From assembly GCA_023260495.1 (NCBI GenBank), contig JALQVB010000034.1, positions 1 to 10,724 on the forward strand: a stretch of 10,724 nt of DNA. Reading direction: 5' to 3'. This document shows positions 1 to 5,312 of this stretch, piece after piece. A program made the translations under genes and the position numbers. Numbering within the stretch: the stretch's first letter is position 1; every line of letters begins with the position of its first letter. A model generated the notes under the pieces. It saw only the letters and a program-made list of their open reading frames with translations, ran no database searches and had not been told where the DNA came from. Source of the stretch: Aquiluna sp. Lineage in GTDB: Bacteria > Actinomycetota > Actinomycetes > Actinomycetales > Microbacteriaceae.

Positions 1-309
1 ATAAACGGTGCCAGTGATTACTTCTCTAAGGCCCTAAAGGTCAAACAAGGGGACTTTTTGACTCTTAGATTCGTAAATAACAGCATGATGTTTCACCCCA
101 TGCACCTTCACGGTCACACCTTTCAGGTGACGGCAAGCAATGGCTCTTATGTAAACAATGGTCCCAGAAAAGACACTTTGATTGTTAAACCTATGGAGAT
201 AGCCGAGGTTTTGGTTCAAGCCGACAACCCAGGTCTCTGGGCCTTACATTGCCACAATTCATATCACATGGAAGCCGGAATGATGACGTCGATGCAATAT
301 GAACTTTAA
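1..309 (+). CDS. Multicopper oxidase, C-terminal fragment (cut by window edge)
   Basis: This is the last 102 residues of a multicopper oxidase; the reading frame is open from base 1, so the gene begins outside the window. The cupredoxin-like final domain carries both C-terminal copper signatures: HPMHLHGH (type 1, type 2 and type 3 histidine ligands) and, near the end, HCHNSYHMEAGM, which fits the HCHxxxHxxxGM pattern with the type 1 Cys and axial Met. All copper ligands expected in this part are present, so the enzyme looks functional. Family members oxidise phenols, metals or Cu(I) and reduce O2 to water, usually outside the cytoplasm; the substrate cannot be told from this fragment. It ends at TAA, and the next terminator-like hairpin lies about 100 bases downstream. 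Confidence 0.93.
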   Translation: MNGASDYFSKALKVKQGDFLTLRFVNNSMMFHPMHLHGHTFQVTASNGSYVNNGPRKDTLIVKPMEIAEVLVQADNPGLWALHCHNSYHMEAGMMTSMQYEL

Positions 310-382
310 GAGCTGTTCATGCTTGAATTTCTGTTTGAAATCCGGAAATTACCACCCCTACAGCCCAGCAAATACAGGCATA

Positions 383-403
383 GTGGAGTTTTCTAGTCTC
401 CAC
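383..403 (+). other. Small stem-loop just upstream of terminator repeat copy 1
   Basis: GTGGAG (383-388) pairs perfectly with CTCCAC (398-403) around a 9-base loop. It lies directly before the terminator hairpin, and its 3' arm is part of the conserved repeat phrase. The 5' arm is not conserved in the other copies, so this may be chance. Confidence 0.35.
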
Positions 404-407
404 AGAT

Positions 408-435
408 ACCCTCCCTTCGGGGAGGGTTTTCTTTT
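408..435 (+). terminator. Intrinsic terminator, repeat copy 1
   Basis: ACCCTCCC pairs with GGGAGGGT through 8 base pairs closed by a TTCG tetraloop, followed by TTTCTTTT. This is a textbook rho-independent terminator. It would end transcription from the multicopper oxidase and insulate the promoter of the next small gene, whose start codon is 73 bases further on. It is the best-formed of four related hairpins in the window. Confidence 0.85.
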
Positions 436-487
436 GCTTCAATGCGGCTCCTTGATTTGGGTAGGTAAATATTTTTCCCCTGGTTGA

Positions 488-493
488 TACTGT
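488..493 (+). promoter_or_regulatory. Putative -10 box (TACTGT), leaderless start
   Basis: TACTGT fits TANNNT and ends 6 bases before the ATG at 500, so transcription would begin at or next to the start codon. No Shine-Dalgarno sequence precedes this ATG. An overlapping reading, GATACT at 486-491, has 8-base spacing. Confidence 0.45.
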
Positions 494-499
494 TAGCCC

Positions 500-733
500 A
501 TGACGCTCACCACCAAAATAGGACTTTCGATCTCGGGATCACTGTTCCTGGTCGCCATGGCATTGCTTGCCTTTTACGGAGCTTCAGGTTCTTACGTTGC
601 CGAAGACGGCCTGCTGGTCGAAGAATTTTGGGCTTTGGCCTTGGGATCATTTGGCTTGATTGGGGCGATCTTTATCGGGTCACTCACAGCCATAATTGCC
701 TTGGCGCGACTGCTGATTAGGAAGATGAAATAG
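500..733 (+). CDS. DUF3955-like small membrane protein, copy A
   Basis: This 77-residue protein has two hydrophobic helices (about residues 7-28 and 43-70) around a polar, acidic connector. The connector reads SYVAEDGLLVEEFWAL and resembles the 'dedGlL-E-F-L-P-lG' core that I associate with DUF3955 membrane proteins; the function of that family is unknown. The C-terminus is basic (LLIRKMK), which suggests a cytoplasmic tail. The ATG at 500 is chosen because it matches the paralog start at 4046 and follows a -10 box by 6 bases. The acyltransferase gene follows about 120 bases downstream. The closest relative in the window is the gene at 4046, with about 55 of 77 residues identical by hand count; the central 21-residue run is unchanged while codons differ, so both copies appear to be under protein-level selection. 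Confidence 0.8.
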   Translation: MTLTTKIGLSISGSLFLVAMALLAFYGASGSYVAEDGLLVEEFWALALGSFGLIGAIFIGSLTAIIALARLLIRKMK

Positions 734-844
734 CGGGAATTTCACCACCGGCCACAATTTATTAGACCCCTCTGGCCAGCTTGCGCTCTCGGCCTCCATC
801 CAACACCATTCCCCAGACGGGACCGTACTTTTTCCTCTTCAAGT

Positions 845-850
845 TATTCT
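845..850 (+). promoter_or_regulatory. Putative -10 box (TATTCT) of the acyltransferase
   Basis: TATTCT is a good TANNNT box and ends 6 bases before an in-frame ATC at 857. That is the same spacing seen at other leaderless starts in the window. It is the main reason to propose ATC 857 as the start of the acyltransferase. Confidence 0.4.
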
Positions 851-856
851 GTCTAG

Positions 857-1909
857 ATCGAACGAATTGCGGGACTGGACAACGCCAGAGGGACTTTGCT
901 TCTTCTGGGAGTGCTTTTTCACGCCTCTGTGTTCGTTTTTCTCTATCAAGAGCCAGAAAGCCTCGGGGAATTTCTCTCAGTTGTTTTCACACACCAGTTC
1001 TTGCACGCATTCAGAATGCCAGCATTCTTTGTCATTGCAGGCTTCTTCGCCGCCTATCTCTTGGAATCTCGAGGAACAAGGAAGTTTCTCCAGAACAGAC
1101 TGGCTCGAATCACTTTGCCTCTTGGCATCTTCTGGATTCCTCTGGTTTTTGCCAATAGCTGGACCAGTCAAGGTGCTTGGCTCACCGGGAGAAACACTTT
1201 CGACATACTGCCAATTGATTTTGGACACCTCTGGTTTCTTTATTTTCTAACGCTGTTCGTTCTGGCCACATGGGCTCTGGCTAAGCCACTACAACTCCTA
1301 CTAACCAAATCAATCTCACCGACACTGTTTCTCGCCTTACTAGTCGCCGTCTTTCCACTAATTCCGGGTGTCTTTGACAAGGAAGGCACTCTTGCGACCA
1401 GCACCCGCATCGTTCCTGATCCGGGGCTTTTGCTTTTGTACTTCCTGATTTTCTTCTCTGGCGTAGTTGCCTACTTCCAACAGGATCGCTGGTTGCAATT
1501 TCTAAGGCAAAGGGCCGTTGGGTTGGCCACATTTTTTGTCGCAAGCTTTTGCGTTTTCTTTGTGATTCAAGACTGGGACCTGCTAGTTACCGGCTGGGTT
1601 TACGCCGCAGCCGTAGTTTCCGGCACATATGGCGTTCTGGGTTTGTTTCTTAGGTTCGCAACCAAGCAGGGCAAAATGCTGGGCTTCGTTTCGGACGCAA
1701 GTTACTGGATCTACCTAATTCACTTGCCCCTGGTGTTTTTCTTCTTGATTGCCTTCAGTCAGCTGGGCATTGGCTCCCTGCCCACGATCTTGCTCACCAC
1801 CCTCATGACTATTTTCATTGGCCTTATTAGCTACAAGATCCTCGTCAGGCACACGTTGATTTCTACCCTGCTGAACGGCAGGAGACACCCTATTGGGGCC
1901 GAAAAATAG
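857..1909 (+). CDS. Acyltransferase-3 family membrane protein (OpgC-like)
   Basis: This is an integral membrane O-acyltransferase (Acyl_transf_3 family, closest in style to MdoC/OpgC), expected to move acyl groups such as acetate or succinate onto a surface glycan or lipid; the acceptor is unknown. It has about ten hydrophobic segments. Family marks are LDNARG followed by LLLLGVLFH (conserved early His), RMPAFFVIAGFFAAYLL, FGHLWFLYFL and, near the C-terminus, SYWIYLIHLPLV. The first TTG (896) would cut away LDNARG, which belongs to the family's N-terminus. In frame, a TAG at 854-856 blocks further extension, and between it and 896 there is no ATG, GTG or TTG. ATC at 857 lies 6 bases after TATTCT and gives (M)ERIAGLDNARG, so I use it; ATT 866 and CTG 875 are alternatives, and a start-codon mutation is possible. 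From 857 the protein has 350 residues, a usual length. The stop codon lies inside the first bases of repeat copy 2. Confidence 0.88.
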   Translation: MERIAGLDNARGTLLLLGVLFHASVFVFLYQEPESLGEFLSVVFTHQFLHAFRMPAFFVIAGFFAAYLLESRGTRKFLQNRLARITLPLGIFWIPLVFANSWTSQGAWLTGRNTFDILPIDFGHLWFLYFLTLFVLATWALAKPLQLLLTKSISPTLFLALLVAVFPLIPGVFDKEGTLATSTRIVPDPGLLLLYFLIFFSGVVAYFQQDRWLQFLRQRAVGLATFFVASFCVFFVIQDWDLLVTGWVYAAAVVSGTYGVLGLFLRFATKQGKMLGFVSDASYWIYLIHLPLVFFFLIAFSQLGIGSLPTILLTTLMTIFIGLISYKILVRHTLISTLLNGRRHPIGAEK

Positions 1910-2024
1910 ACCGATTTATAGTCTGATTTCACACAACGTAGGCTTTCTACCATTGGTTTGGCGGGGTAAATAGACGCCCCTAGTCTCCACAGATACCCTC
2001 CCTTCGGGGAGGGTTGTCTTTTTC
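1900..2024 (+). repeat. Intergenic repeat, copy 2 (full form)
   Basis: This is about 120 bases and aligns end to end with 4314-4435. Shared landmarks in order are CGAAAA(A)TAG, AGTCTGATTTCA, a GGCT run, ACCATTGG, a G-rich stretch, CCnCAGATACC, the hairpin and a T-rich tail. Its last 44 bases also match copies 1 and 3. Its start overlaps the acyltransferase stop codon. Inside it, GTCTGATTT (1921-1929) can pair with AAATAGAC (1968-1975), leaving one G bulged, and GGGG/CCCC flanks 1963-1980. Confidence 0.7.
1995..2023 (+). terminator. Intrinsic terminator, repeat copy 2
   Basis: It has the same 8-bp stem ACCCTCCC / GGGAGGGT and TTCG loop as copy 1, followed by TGTCTTTTT. It lies 86 bases after the acyltransferase stop and only 37 bases before the methyltransferase-like start, so it separates the two genes. 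Confidence 0.82.
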
Positions 2025-2038
2025 ACAAGAGTGCTGGG

Positions 2039-2044
2039 TACCAT
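2039..2044 (+). promoter_or_regulatory. Putative -10 box (TACCAT), leaderless start
   Basis: TACCAT ends 6 bases before the ATG at 2051. The identical hexamer at the identical distance precedes the gene at 4046. No clear -35 element is visible; part of the preceding space is occupied by the terminator tail. Confidence 0.5.
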
Positions 2045-2050
2045 TGAAAA

Positions 2051-2668
2051 ATGGTCGAAACTAGTTGGTTTTCCTATCGGGAAACTATTGGTGATCGGAC
2101 AGAGCTATTCCGAGTGGTGGATAGGCAGCTTCATCCACGCAAGGTCTTGTATTTGGGAAGTTACGTAGATCTCTCCCCTTCAATGACTTGGTCCGAGGTC
2201 ACCTATGTCGACGTGGACAAAAGGGCGCAAAAGTTTTTTGCCGACGAAAAACTGGTTTTGCAACAGCTCCAGAGTCGAAACGACAAACCCAAAATGCCAA
2301 ACGTGAGATTCATTCATGGCGACTTCAATGCAGGTCTTCCACTTTCAGAGCAGTCTTTCGACCTTGTTGTCTCGCTTTTCAGCGGACCCTCATTGAAGCC
2401 CGCACTTCGGTACCTGGCACCGAATGGCGTTCTATTAACCAATAACAGCCATGCAGACTCTAGCCTCGCCATTCTCAGCGACTCATTGAGGCCCTTGGGT
2501 GCGATATTGCATAGATCGGGCTCATACTCAGTCATCACGGAAGACATAGACGAGTACTTTCAGTTCAAATCTCCCTCCAAGGTTTCCCAAGAGTCTCTAA
2601 TGACCCAAGGCCGCGGAGCCGCTCTAGTTCGCCCCAGCTTTGCGCAGCTCTTCAAGAGGGTGGTTTAG
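2051..2668 (+). CDS. SAM-dependent methyltransferase-like protein
   Basis: This 205-residue soluble protein has the order of elements of a class I methyltransferase fold. A beta-strand with a glycine turn, VLYLGSYVDLSPS (residues 32-44), stands where motif I would be; TYVDVDKR (51-58) supplies the acidic end of strand 2; then come RFIHGDFN (about 87-94), FDLVVSLFSG (about 104-113), and LAPNGVLLTNN as the post-strand-4 turn. Motif I lacks the usual GxGxG glycines, having GSYVD instead, so SAM binding is inferred from the overall pattern and activity is not assured. The substrate is unknown. ATG 2051 follows a TACCAT box by 6 bases. The gene faces the dehydrogenase at 2730 with a 61-base gap. 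Confidence 0.7.
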   Translation: MVETSWFSYRETIGDRTELFRVVDRQLHPRKVLYLGSYVDLSPSMTWSEVTYVDVDKRAQKFFADEKLVLQQLQSRNDKPKMPNVRFIHGDFNAGLPLSEQSFDLVVSLFSGPSLKPALRYLAPNGVLLTNNSHADSSLAILSDSLRPLGAILHRSGSYSVITEDIDEYFQFKSPSKVSQESLMTQGRGAALVRPSFAQLFKRVV

Positions 2669-2693
2669 AACTCTGTCCCGGCCATTCGGAATC

Positions 2694-2708
2694 GAGTCCA
2701 AAGGACTC
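2694..2708. terminator. Possible short hairpin between convergent genes
   Basis: GAGTCC (2694-2699) and GGACTC (2703-2708) form a perfect 6-bp stem around AAA in the 61-base gap between two convergent stop codons. There is no good T-tract on either side, so termination activity is doubtful. Confidence 0.35.
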
Positions 2709-2729
2709 TTCAAACAGCTAAAGGGCGCT

Positions 2730-3593
2730 CTATTGGTCCAGCCGTAGAAACTTCTCTGATGCCGACCAAAGTTTTGCTGCAGCCAAGCCATCTTGAGCGA
2801 AGGATGAGGGCTTGATTGGTGAACCTTCGGACCAGTACCAGTTTCCACCAAAATCAACTTCCTGCGAGGTTGCTAAAAGCACGCTCGTCTCCGCACCCTG
2901 TTCGGCGGATTTTAGGAAGGGCCCCATCACCTTCATCATCAGAGCCATGGATTTCGAGCTGTTCTCTCCGGAGCCAAAGTTTGTTTTCACAACACCGGGG
3001 TGAATCGCAAACGCCTCGATTCCCCGATCACGAAATCTCTGGCGCAATTCAAATGTAAACAGCATCATCGCCAATTTCGAGTTTGCGTAAGCCTTGGAGG
3101 GCGAGTATCTCTTTGACAGTTGAAGGTCTGAAAAATCTAGCCCCCTCTTTGCTCCCCGATAAAGCTCACTCGAGAGATTTAAGATGCGCGAAGAGCTCGC
3201 AACTTCTAACTTCGGTAGCAAGAGGTTGGTGAGTAGAAAGGGGCCAAGGTAGTTTGATGCGAATGTGTATTCAAACCCGTCGGCGGTCTGAATCCTTCTC
3301 CCGGTGATGGTTCCCGCGTTGTTTATCAACACGTCCACTCGTTCTGTCTTTTTTGAAAGCTCGGATACAAAGGAGCGTATTGAGTTCAGGTTTGATAGGT
3401 CAAGCTCAAGGCCAGAAACCCTTGATGCTTCACCTTTACTCAGTTTCCGTGCAGTCGCTTCGGCCTTGGCTTTCGCACGAGAGGTGATAATTACCTCGGC
3501 ACCCCGGCCTGCTAGTTCCTGAGCAGTCTCCAGGCCAATCCCCGAAGTGCCACCGGTGACGATGACTGATTTTTCTGAGATCTTCCAATTCAT
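2730..3593 (-). CDS. Short-chain dehydrogenase/reductase (SDR), retinol-dehydrogenase-like
   Basis: This 287-residue NAD(P)-dependent oxidoreductase has a complete set of classical SDR motifs: TGGTSGIG (13-20) for dinucleotide binding, D65 after strand 3, NNAG (91-94), N114, LNLSSE with S141/S142, and the catalytic Y169-x3-K173 (YANSK), followed by HPGVVKT. Its length and the position of the YANSK motif fit the RDH/WW-oxidoreductase-like group rather than the 250-residue FabG type. An Arg at 39 after strand 2 hints at NADP(H) preference. The substrate is unknown. It is the only minus-strand gene in the left half of the window. No TANNNT box lies 6 bases before the ATG and no strong Shine-Dalgarno is visible; TATTTG 14 bases upstream of the start could be a -10. 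Confidence 0.93.
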   Translation of the reverse strand: MNWKISEKSVIVTGGTSGIGLETAQELAGRGAEVIITSRAKAKAEATARKLSKGEASRVSGLELDLSNLNSIRSFVSELSKKTERVDVLINNAGTITGRRIQTADGFEYTFASNYLGPFLLTNLLLPKLEVASSSRILNLSSELYRGAKRGLDFSDLQLSKRYSPSKAYANSKLAMMLFTFELRQRFRDRGIEAFAIHPGVVKTNFGSGENSSKSMALMMKVMGPFLKSAEQGAETSVLLATSQEVDFGGNWYWSEGSPIKPSSFAQDGLAAAKLWSASEKFLRLDQ

Positions 3594-3871
3594 GCTTTTT
3601 CAAGTTGCAAATAGTTCCACGAGCAGTTCATTGATATCCAACTTAGCAACGCATCAACTGATGATAGGGAAATCTGATTATTAGCCGACGCTCATCTCAG
3701 AAACCAGTGCACAGCCTTCCGATTTCCTAAGTTCCTCGTGACTTCATTCGGACTGGTTGCACAGATAGCTCTGAGTGCAGGTTCCCATACCGAGCACTTT
3801 TGCCACCAGCATTGTGCAGCCAACATCGGAAATCCAGACAATCCGTTGTTAGAACGGGGCTGACATTTCTC
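3594..3871. other. Non-coding stretch, no convincing gene
   Basis: This interval lies upstream of the dehydrogenase and before repeat copy 3. It must contain the dehydrogenase promoter on the minus strand. The short open frames present (for example 3692-3877 and 3727-3948 on minus) have no recognisable motifs, no good start context, and overlap each other. It could be a decayed gene; nothing more can be supported. Confidence 0.5.
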
Positions 3872-3981
3872 TGACAAATAGTGTGACTTTGAATAACAAC
3901 GGCCCTAATCCATTGAACTAGCGTGCTACACGGCCTCCTAGTATCCACAGATACCCGCCCTTCGGGGGAGGGTTTTCTTTT
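3872..3981 (+). repeat. Intergenic repeat, copy 3 (diverged)
   Basis: The first part resembles copies 2 and 4 (AAATAGTGTGACTTTGA and CAACG, then CCATTGA and a CCTCCTAG run). The second part carries TAGTATCCACAGATACC, the hairpin and TTTTCTTTT almost as in copy 1. It is followed by a small gene paralogous to the one after copy 1. Confidence 0.55.
3953..3981 (+). terminator. Weakened terminator hairpin, repeat copy 3
   Basis: The 5' arm reads ACCCGCCC and the 3' side GGGGAGGGT, so relative to copy 1 one T has become G and one G has been added. The stem becomes two short helices (3 and 4 bp) around a small internal loop. The TTCG loop and TTTTCTTTT tail are kept. It may still terminate, less efficiently. 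Confidence 0.6.
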
Positions 3982-4033
3982 GTCTCAATCCGGCTCATTT
4001 ATCTGGCGTGGAAAATGAGACTTTTCCGGTTGC

Positions 4034-4039
4034 TACCAT
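4034..4039 (+). promoter_or_regulatory. Putative -10 box (TACCAT), leaderless start
   Basis: TACCAT ends 6 bases before the GTG at 4046, which selects that GTG over the upstream in-frame TTG at 4040. It is the same hexamer and distance as at 2039. Confidence 0.5.
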
Positions 4040-4045
4040 TTGCTC

Positions 4046-4309
4046 GTGACGCTCACCACCAAAATCGGACTATCCATCGCGGGAGTAATGCTTTTGACCG
4101 CCACGGGCTTGCTTACCTTTTACGGAGCCTCAGATTCTTACGTTGCTGAAGACGGACTTCTGGTTGAAGAATTTTGGGCTTTGGCATTGGGCTCGTTTGC
4201 TCTGATTGGAGCAATAGTCGTAGTTCTACTCACCGGAGTAATCTCAGTAGGTCGCACGATTATTCGGAAAAGAAAGCCGACTGAGGGCCTGAGTCTTTCT
4301 GCTGATTAG
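4046..4309 (+). CDS. DUF3955-like small membrane protein, copy B
   Basis: This 87-residue paralog of the protein at 500 has two membrane helices (about residues 7-28 and 43-70) flanking the connector SYVAEDGLLVEEFWALALG, and a basic then polar tail (RKRKPTEGLSLSAD) absent from copy A. GTG 4046 is preferred over TTG 4040 because it aligns with the MTLTTKIGLSI start of the paralog and sits 6 bases after TACCAT. The residues that differ cluster in the hydrophobic helices while the connector is unchanged, which suggests the connector is the functional part. It stands alone between two terminator repeats. The function is unknown. Confidence 0.8.
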   Translation: MTLTTKIGLSIAGVMLLTATGLLTFYGASDSYVAEDGLLVEEFWALALGSFALIGAIVVVLLTGVISVGRTIIRKRKPTEGLSLSAD

Positions 4310-4313
4310 TCTT

Positions 4314-4435
4314 CGAAAATAGTCTGATTTGGAGTCTGATTTCAGACGATGCGGGCTCGTCACCATTGGATTAATGGGCTAGATAGAGATGACCAGTTTC
4401 CCCAGATACCTCCGTTCAGGGAGGATTCTCTTTTG
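4314..4435 (+). repeat. Intergenic repeat, copy 4 (full form)
   Basis: It aligns along its length with 1900-2024. It starts 5 bases after the stop of copy B. It contains a tandem AGTCTGATTT (4321-4330 and 4333-4342), a perfect stem GTCTGA-TT-TCAGAC (4334-4347), CCATT/AATGG (4363-4377) and the usual CCCAGATACC leading into the terminator hairpin. Confidence 0.7.
4409..4434 (+). terminator. Terminator hairpin, repeat copy 4 (shortened)
   Basis: CCTCC (4409-4413) pairs with GGAGG (4420-4424) around a six-base GTTCAG loop, followed by ATTCTCTTTT. The stem is 5 bp, shorter than the 8 bp of copies 1 and 2, but the T-rich tail is retained. Confidence 0.6.
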
Positions 4436-4458
4436 CGCCCCTACCCAGTGGCCGCCAC

Positions 4459-4464
4459 TATTCT
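4459..4464 (+). promoter_or_regulatory. Putative -10 box (TATTCT), leaderless start
   Basis: TATTCT ends 7 bases before the ATG at 4472. It lies shortly after repeat copy 4, as in the other units, and supports a gene starting at 4472. Confidence 0.4.
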
Positions 4465-4471
4465 TCTCTTC

Positions 4472-4651
4472 ATGGGTGATTACCTAACTGGTGACATAGG
4501 GAATAGTCAGCATCCCTGCATGCCTCCTATCAGCGGCAGTCCAGGCGATTCCTGGACGTGTGAATGCGGTGAAAGTTGGATGTTCACAATGGTCGCCGGT
4601 TACGAGTGGGCCAGCTGGCAGCGCATTTCCTCGCCCCAAACCCATGACTAA
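4472..4651 (+). CDS. Small Cys/Trp-rich hypothetical protein
   Basis: This 59-residue ORF is not recognised. It contains HPCMPP, then DSWTCECGESW and an aromatic end (GYEWASWQRI). The C-x(13)-C-x-C-G arrangement could bind a metal, although only three cysteines and one nearby His are present. Evidence for a real gene: a TATTCT box 7 bases upstream of ATG 4472; its place after repeat copy 4, matching the terminator-promoter-gene pattern; and a TAA that overlaps the stop of the convergent gene at 4648 by 3 bases, like other convergent pairs here. The same frame stays open upstream to 4349, but that part runs through the terminator hairpin and is unlikely to be translated. Against it: no homolog can be named. 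Confidence 0.45.
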   Translation: MGDYLTGDIGNSQHPCMPPISGSPGDSWTCECGESWMFTMVAGYEWASWQRISSPQTHD

Positions 4652-4842
4652 GCCAAGCTCAGGGCTAACATCGCTAAGCAAACTAAGAGTCCAGCAATAA
4701 ACAAGAACCGGTGAGCCCCGTCTTTCCAAAGCAGGCTGGCTCGCGCGTGCAGGTAGTAGTAGGGCTTCGCACTGGACTTGGTTGCCCCACCCCACATCAT
4801 GTAGAGCCCGATGGCAAGTCCCAGCAGGTACCCATACATCAT
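4648..4842 (-). CDS. Small two-helix membrane protein
   Basis: This 64-residue protein has hydrophobic segments at about residues 3-17 and 45-63, separated by a polar, aromatic, basic stretch (AKPYYYLHARASLLWKDGAH). I do not recognise the family. It begins 6 bases after the stop of the SRPBCC gene on the same strand, with AGGTAG just before the ATGATG, so it is probably translated from the same mRNA. The start could be either of the two tandem ATG codons. Its stop overlaps that of the small plus-strand ORF ending at 4651. Confidence 0.6.
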   Translation of the reverse strand: MMYGYLLGLAIGLYMMWGGATKSSAKPYYYLHARASLLWKDGAHRFLFIAGLLVCLAMLALSLA

Positions 4843-4848
4843 CGCTAC

Positions 4849-5253
4849 CTACTTCTTGCTCACATGCGCAGCAAAGTTGTTCAAGATTGCCTGCCAGCCC
4901 ATTTGCTGCATCTCGATGGGATTCTCGGTTTCCGGGTCAAATGACACGACGACTCGGACGCCGCCCTCCTCCGAGTTGAAACCAATCTCGGCCACTCTGT
5001 CGCCGAATTGGTATTCGAGCAATTGGTTGGGTTCGACCTTGGTGTAGGTGCCAGCGAAGTCAAACCCCATTGAGCCGTCCTTTGCCTCCATGCGCGAGCT
5101 GAATCGCCCGCCGACTCTGAGGTCTACCGTCGAGCTTGGGCAGCACCAGTCATCTGACGCGAAGTTCCAGTGAACAATCTCTTTGGGGTTGGTGTAGGCA
5201 TCCCAGACAACTTCAACCGGAGCTTTTATTAGTGCGTCTACGGTGATTCGCAT
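4849..5253 (-). CDS. SRPBCC / AHSA1-family protein
   Basis: This 134-residue protein has the helix-grip (START-like) fold of the Activator of Hsp90 ATPase homolog group. It opens with ITVDALIKAPVEVVWDAYTNPKEIVHWNFA, typical of the family's first strand and helices, then has RVGGRFSSRMEAKDG, FDFAGTYTKVEPN and FDPETENP, ending with the long C-terminal helix (MQQMGWQAILNNFAAHV). Such proteins bind hydrophobic ligands; many are uncharacterised, and no ligand can be assigned. The family description covers bases 4849-5253 in full, so it is intact. TAGCAT lies 6 bases before the ATG, implying a leaderless transcript that also carries the small membrane protein gene downstream. Confidence 0.9.
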   Translation of the reverse strand: MRITVDALIKAPVEVVWDAYTNPKEIVHWNFASDDWCCPSSTVDLRVGGRFSSRMEAKDGSMGFDFAGTYTKVEPNQLLEYQFGDRVAEIGFNSEEGGVRVVVSFDPETENPIEMQQMGWQAILNNFAAHVSKK

Positions 5254-5259
5254 TCTCGG

Positions 5260-5265
5260 ATGCTA
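5260..5265 (-). promoter_or_regulatory. Putative -10 box (TAGCAT) of the SRPBCC gene
   Basis: Read on the minus strand, TAGCAT is followed by CCGAGA and then the ATG, a 6-base gap. This is the spacing found at most starts in the window. Confidence 0.5.
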
Positions 5266-5298
5266 GCACCGGCTAACCAAGCAAAGTTTTTATGCGGG

Positions 5299-5306
5299 TA
5301 TAGGTT
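5299..5306 (+). promoter_or_regulatory. Putative -10 region (TATAGGTT) of the DUF4287 gene
   Basis: TAGGTT (5301-5306) ends 6 bases before GTG 5313; the overlapping TATAGG ends 8 bases before it. This supports a leaderless GTG start. It is divergent to the SRPBCC promoter 35 bases away. Confidence 0.4.
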
Positions 5307-5312
5307 TTCTAG

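Larger units (their letters stand above)
394..733 (+). repeat. Duplicated block, copy A (terminator + promoter + small gene)
   Basis: This stretch is repeated at 3939-4279. Both copies begin with the phrase TAGTnTCCACAGATACC, continue through a hairpin and T-tract, a diverged spacer of the same length (73 bases from stem end to start codon in each) and a paralogous small membrane protein gene. The coding parts are clearly alignable and many of the differences are at third codon positions. The spacer retains shorter matches such as CTCAAT/TTCAAT and CGGCTC. Confidence 0.8.
3939..4279 (+). repeat. Duplicated block, copy B (terminator + promoter + small gene)
   Basis: This is the counterpart of 394-733, covering the repeat phrase, hairpin, a spacer of equal length and most of the paralogous gene. 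Homology fades after the IRK residues near the C-terminus, where copy B has an added tail of about 12 residues. Confidence 0.8.

Noticed and set aside
734..856. Possible fifth, decayed repeat copy before the acyltransferase
   Set aside because: Only scattered matches (CACCATT, CCCCAGA, a T-rich run) and no hairpin; not distinguishable from chance.
781..1250. Alternative frames 781-1158 and 867-1250 overlapping the acyltransferase start
   Set aside because: Their translations are Ser/Phe/Cys-rich shadows without family motifs, while the acyltransferase frame shows clear conserved motifs from LDNARG on.
3692..3948. Minus-strand open frames upstream of repeat copy 3
   Set aside because: Two overlapping frames of about 61-73 residues without motifs, start signals or hydrophobic pattern; the larger one runs into the repeat.
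1900..4435. Repeats as integron attC sites with gene cassettes
   Set aside because: The layout is cassette-like, but I find no RYYYAAC/GTTRRRY core pairs at consistent positions and no integrase in the window. One gene (the dehydrogenase) is also on the opposite strand.
383..4435. CRISPR array
   Set aside because: Only four diverged copies with spacing from about 0.45 to 2 kb, holding genes; no short regular spacers.
4349..4471. Longer form of the small Cys/Trp ORF starting at 4349
   Set aside because: This part is translated through the repeat and terminator hairpin, which also occur outside coding DNA elsewhere; ATG 4472 is better placed.
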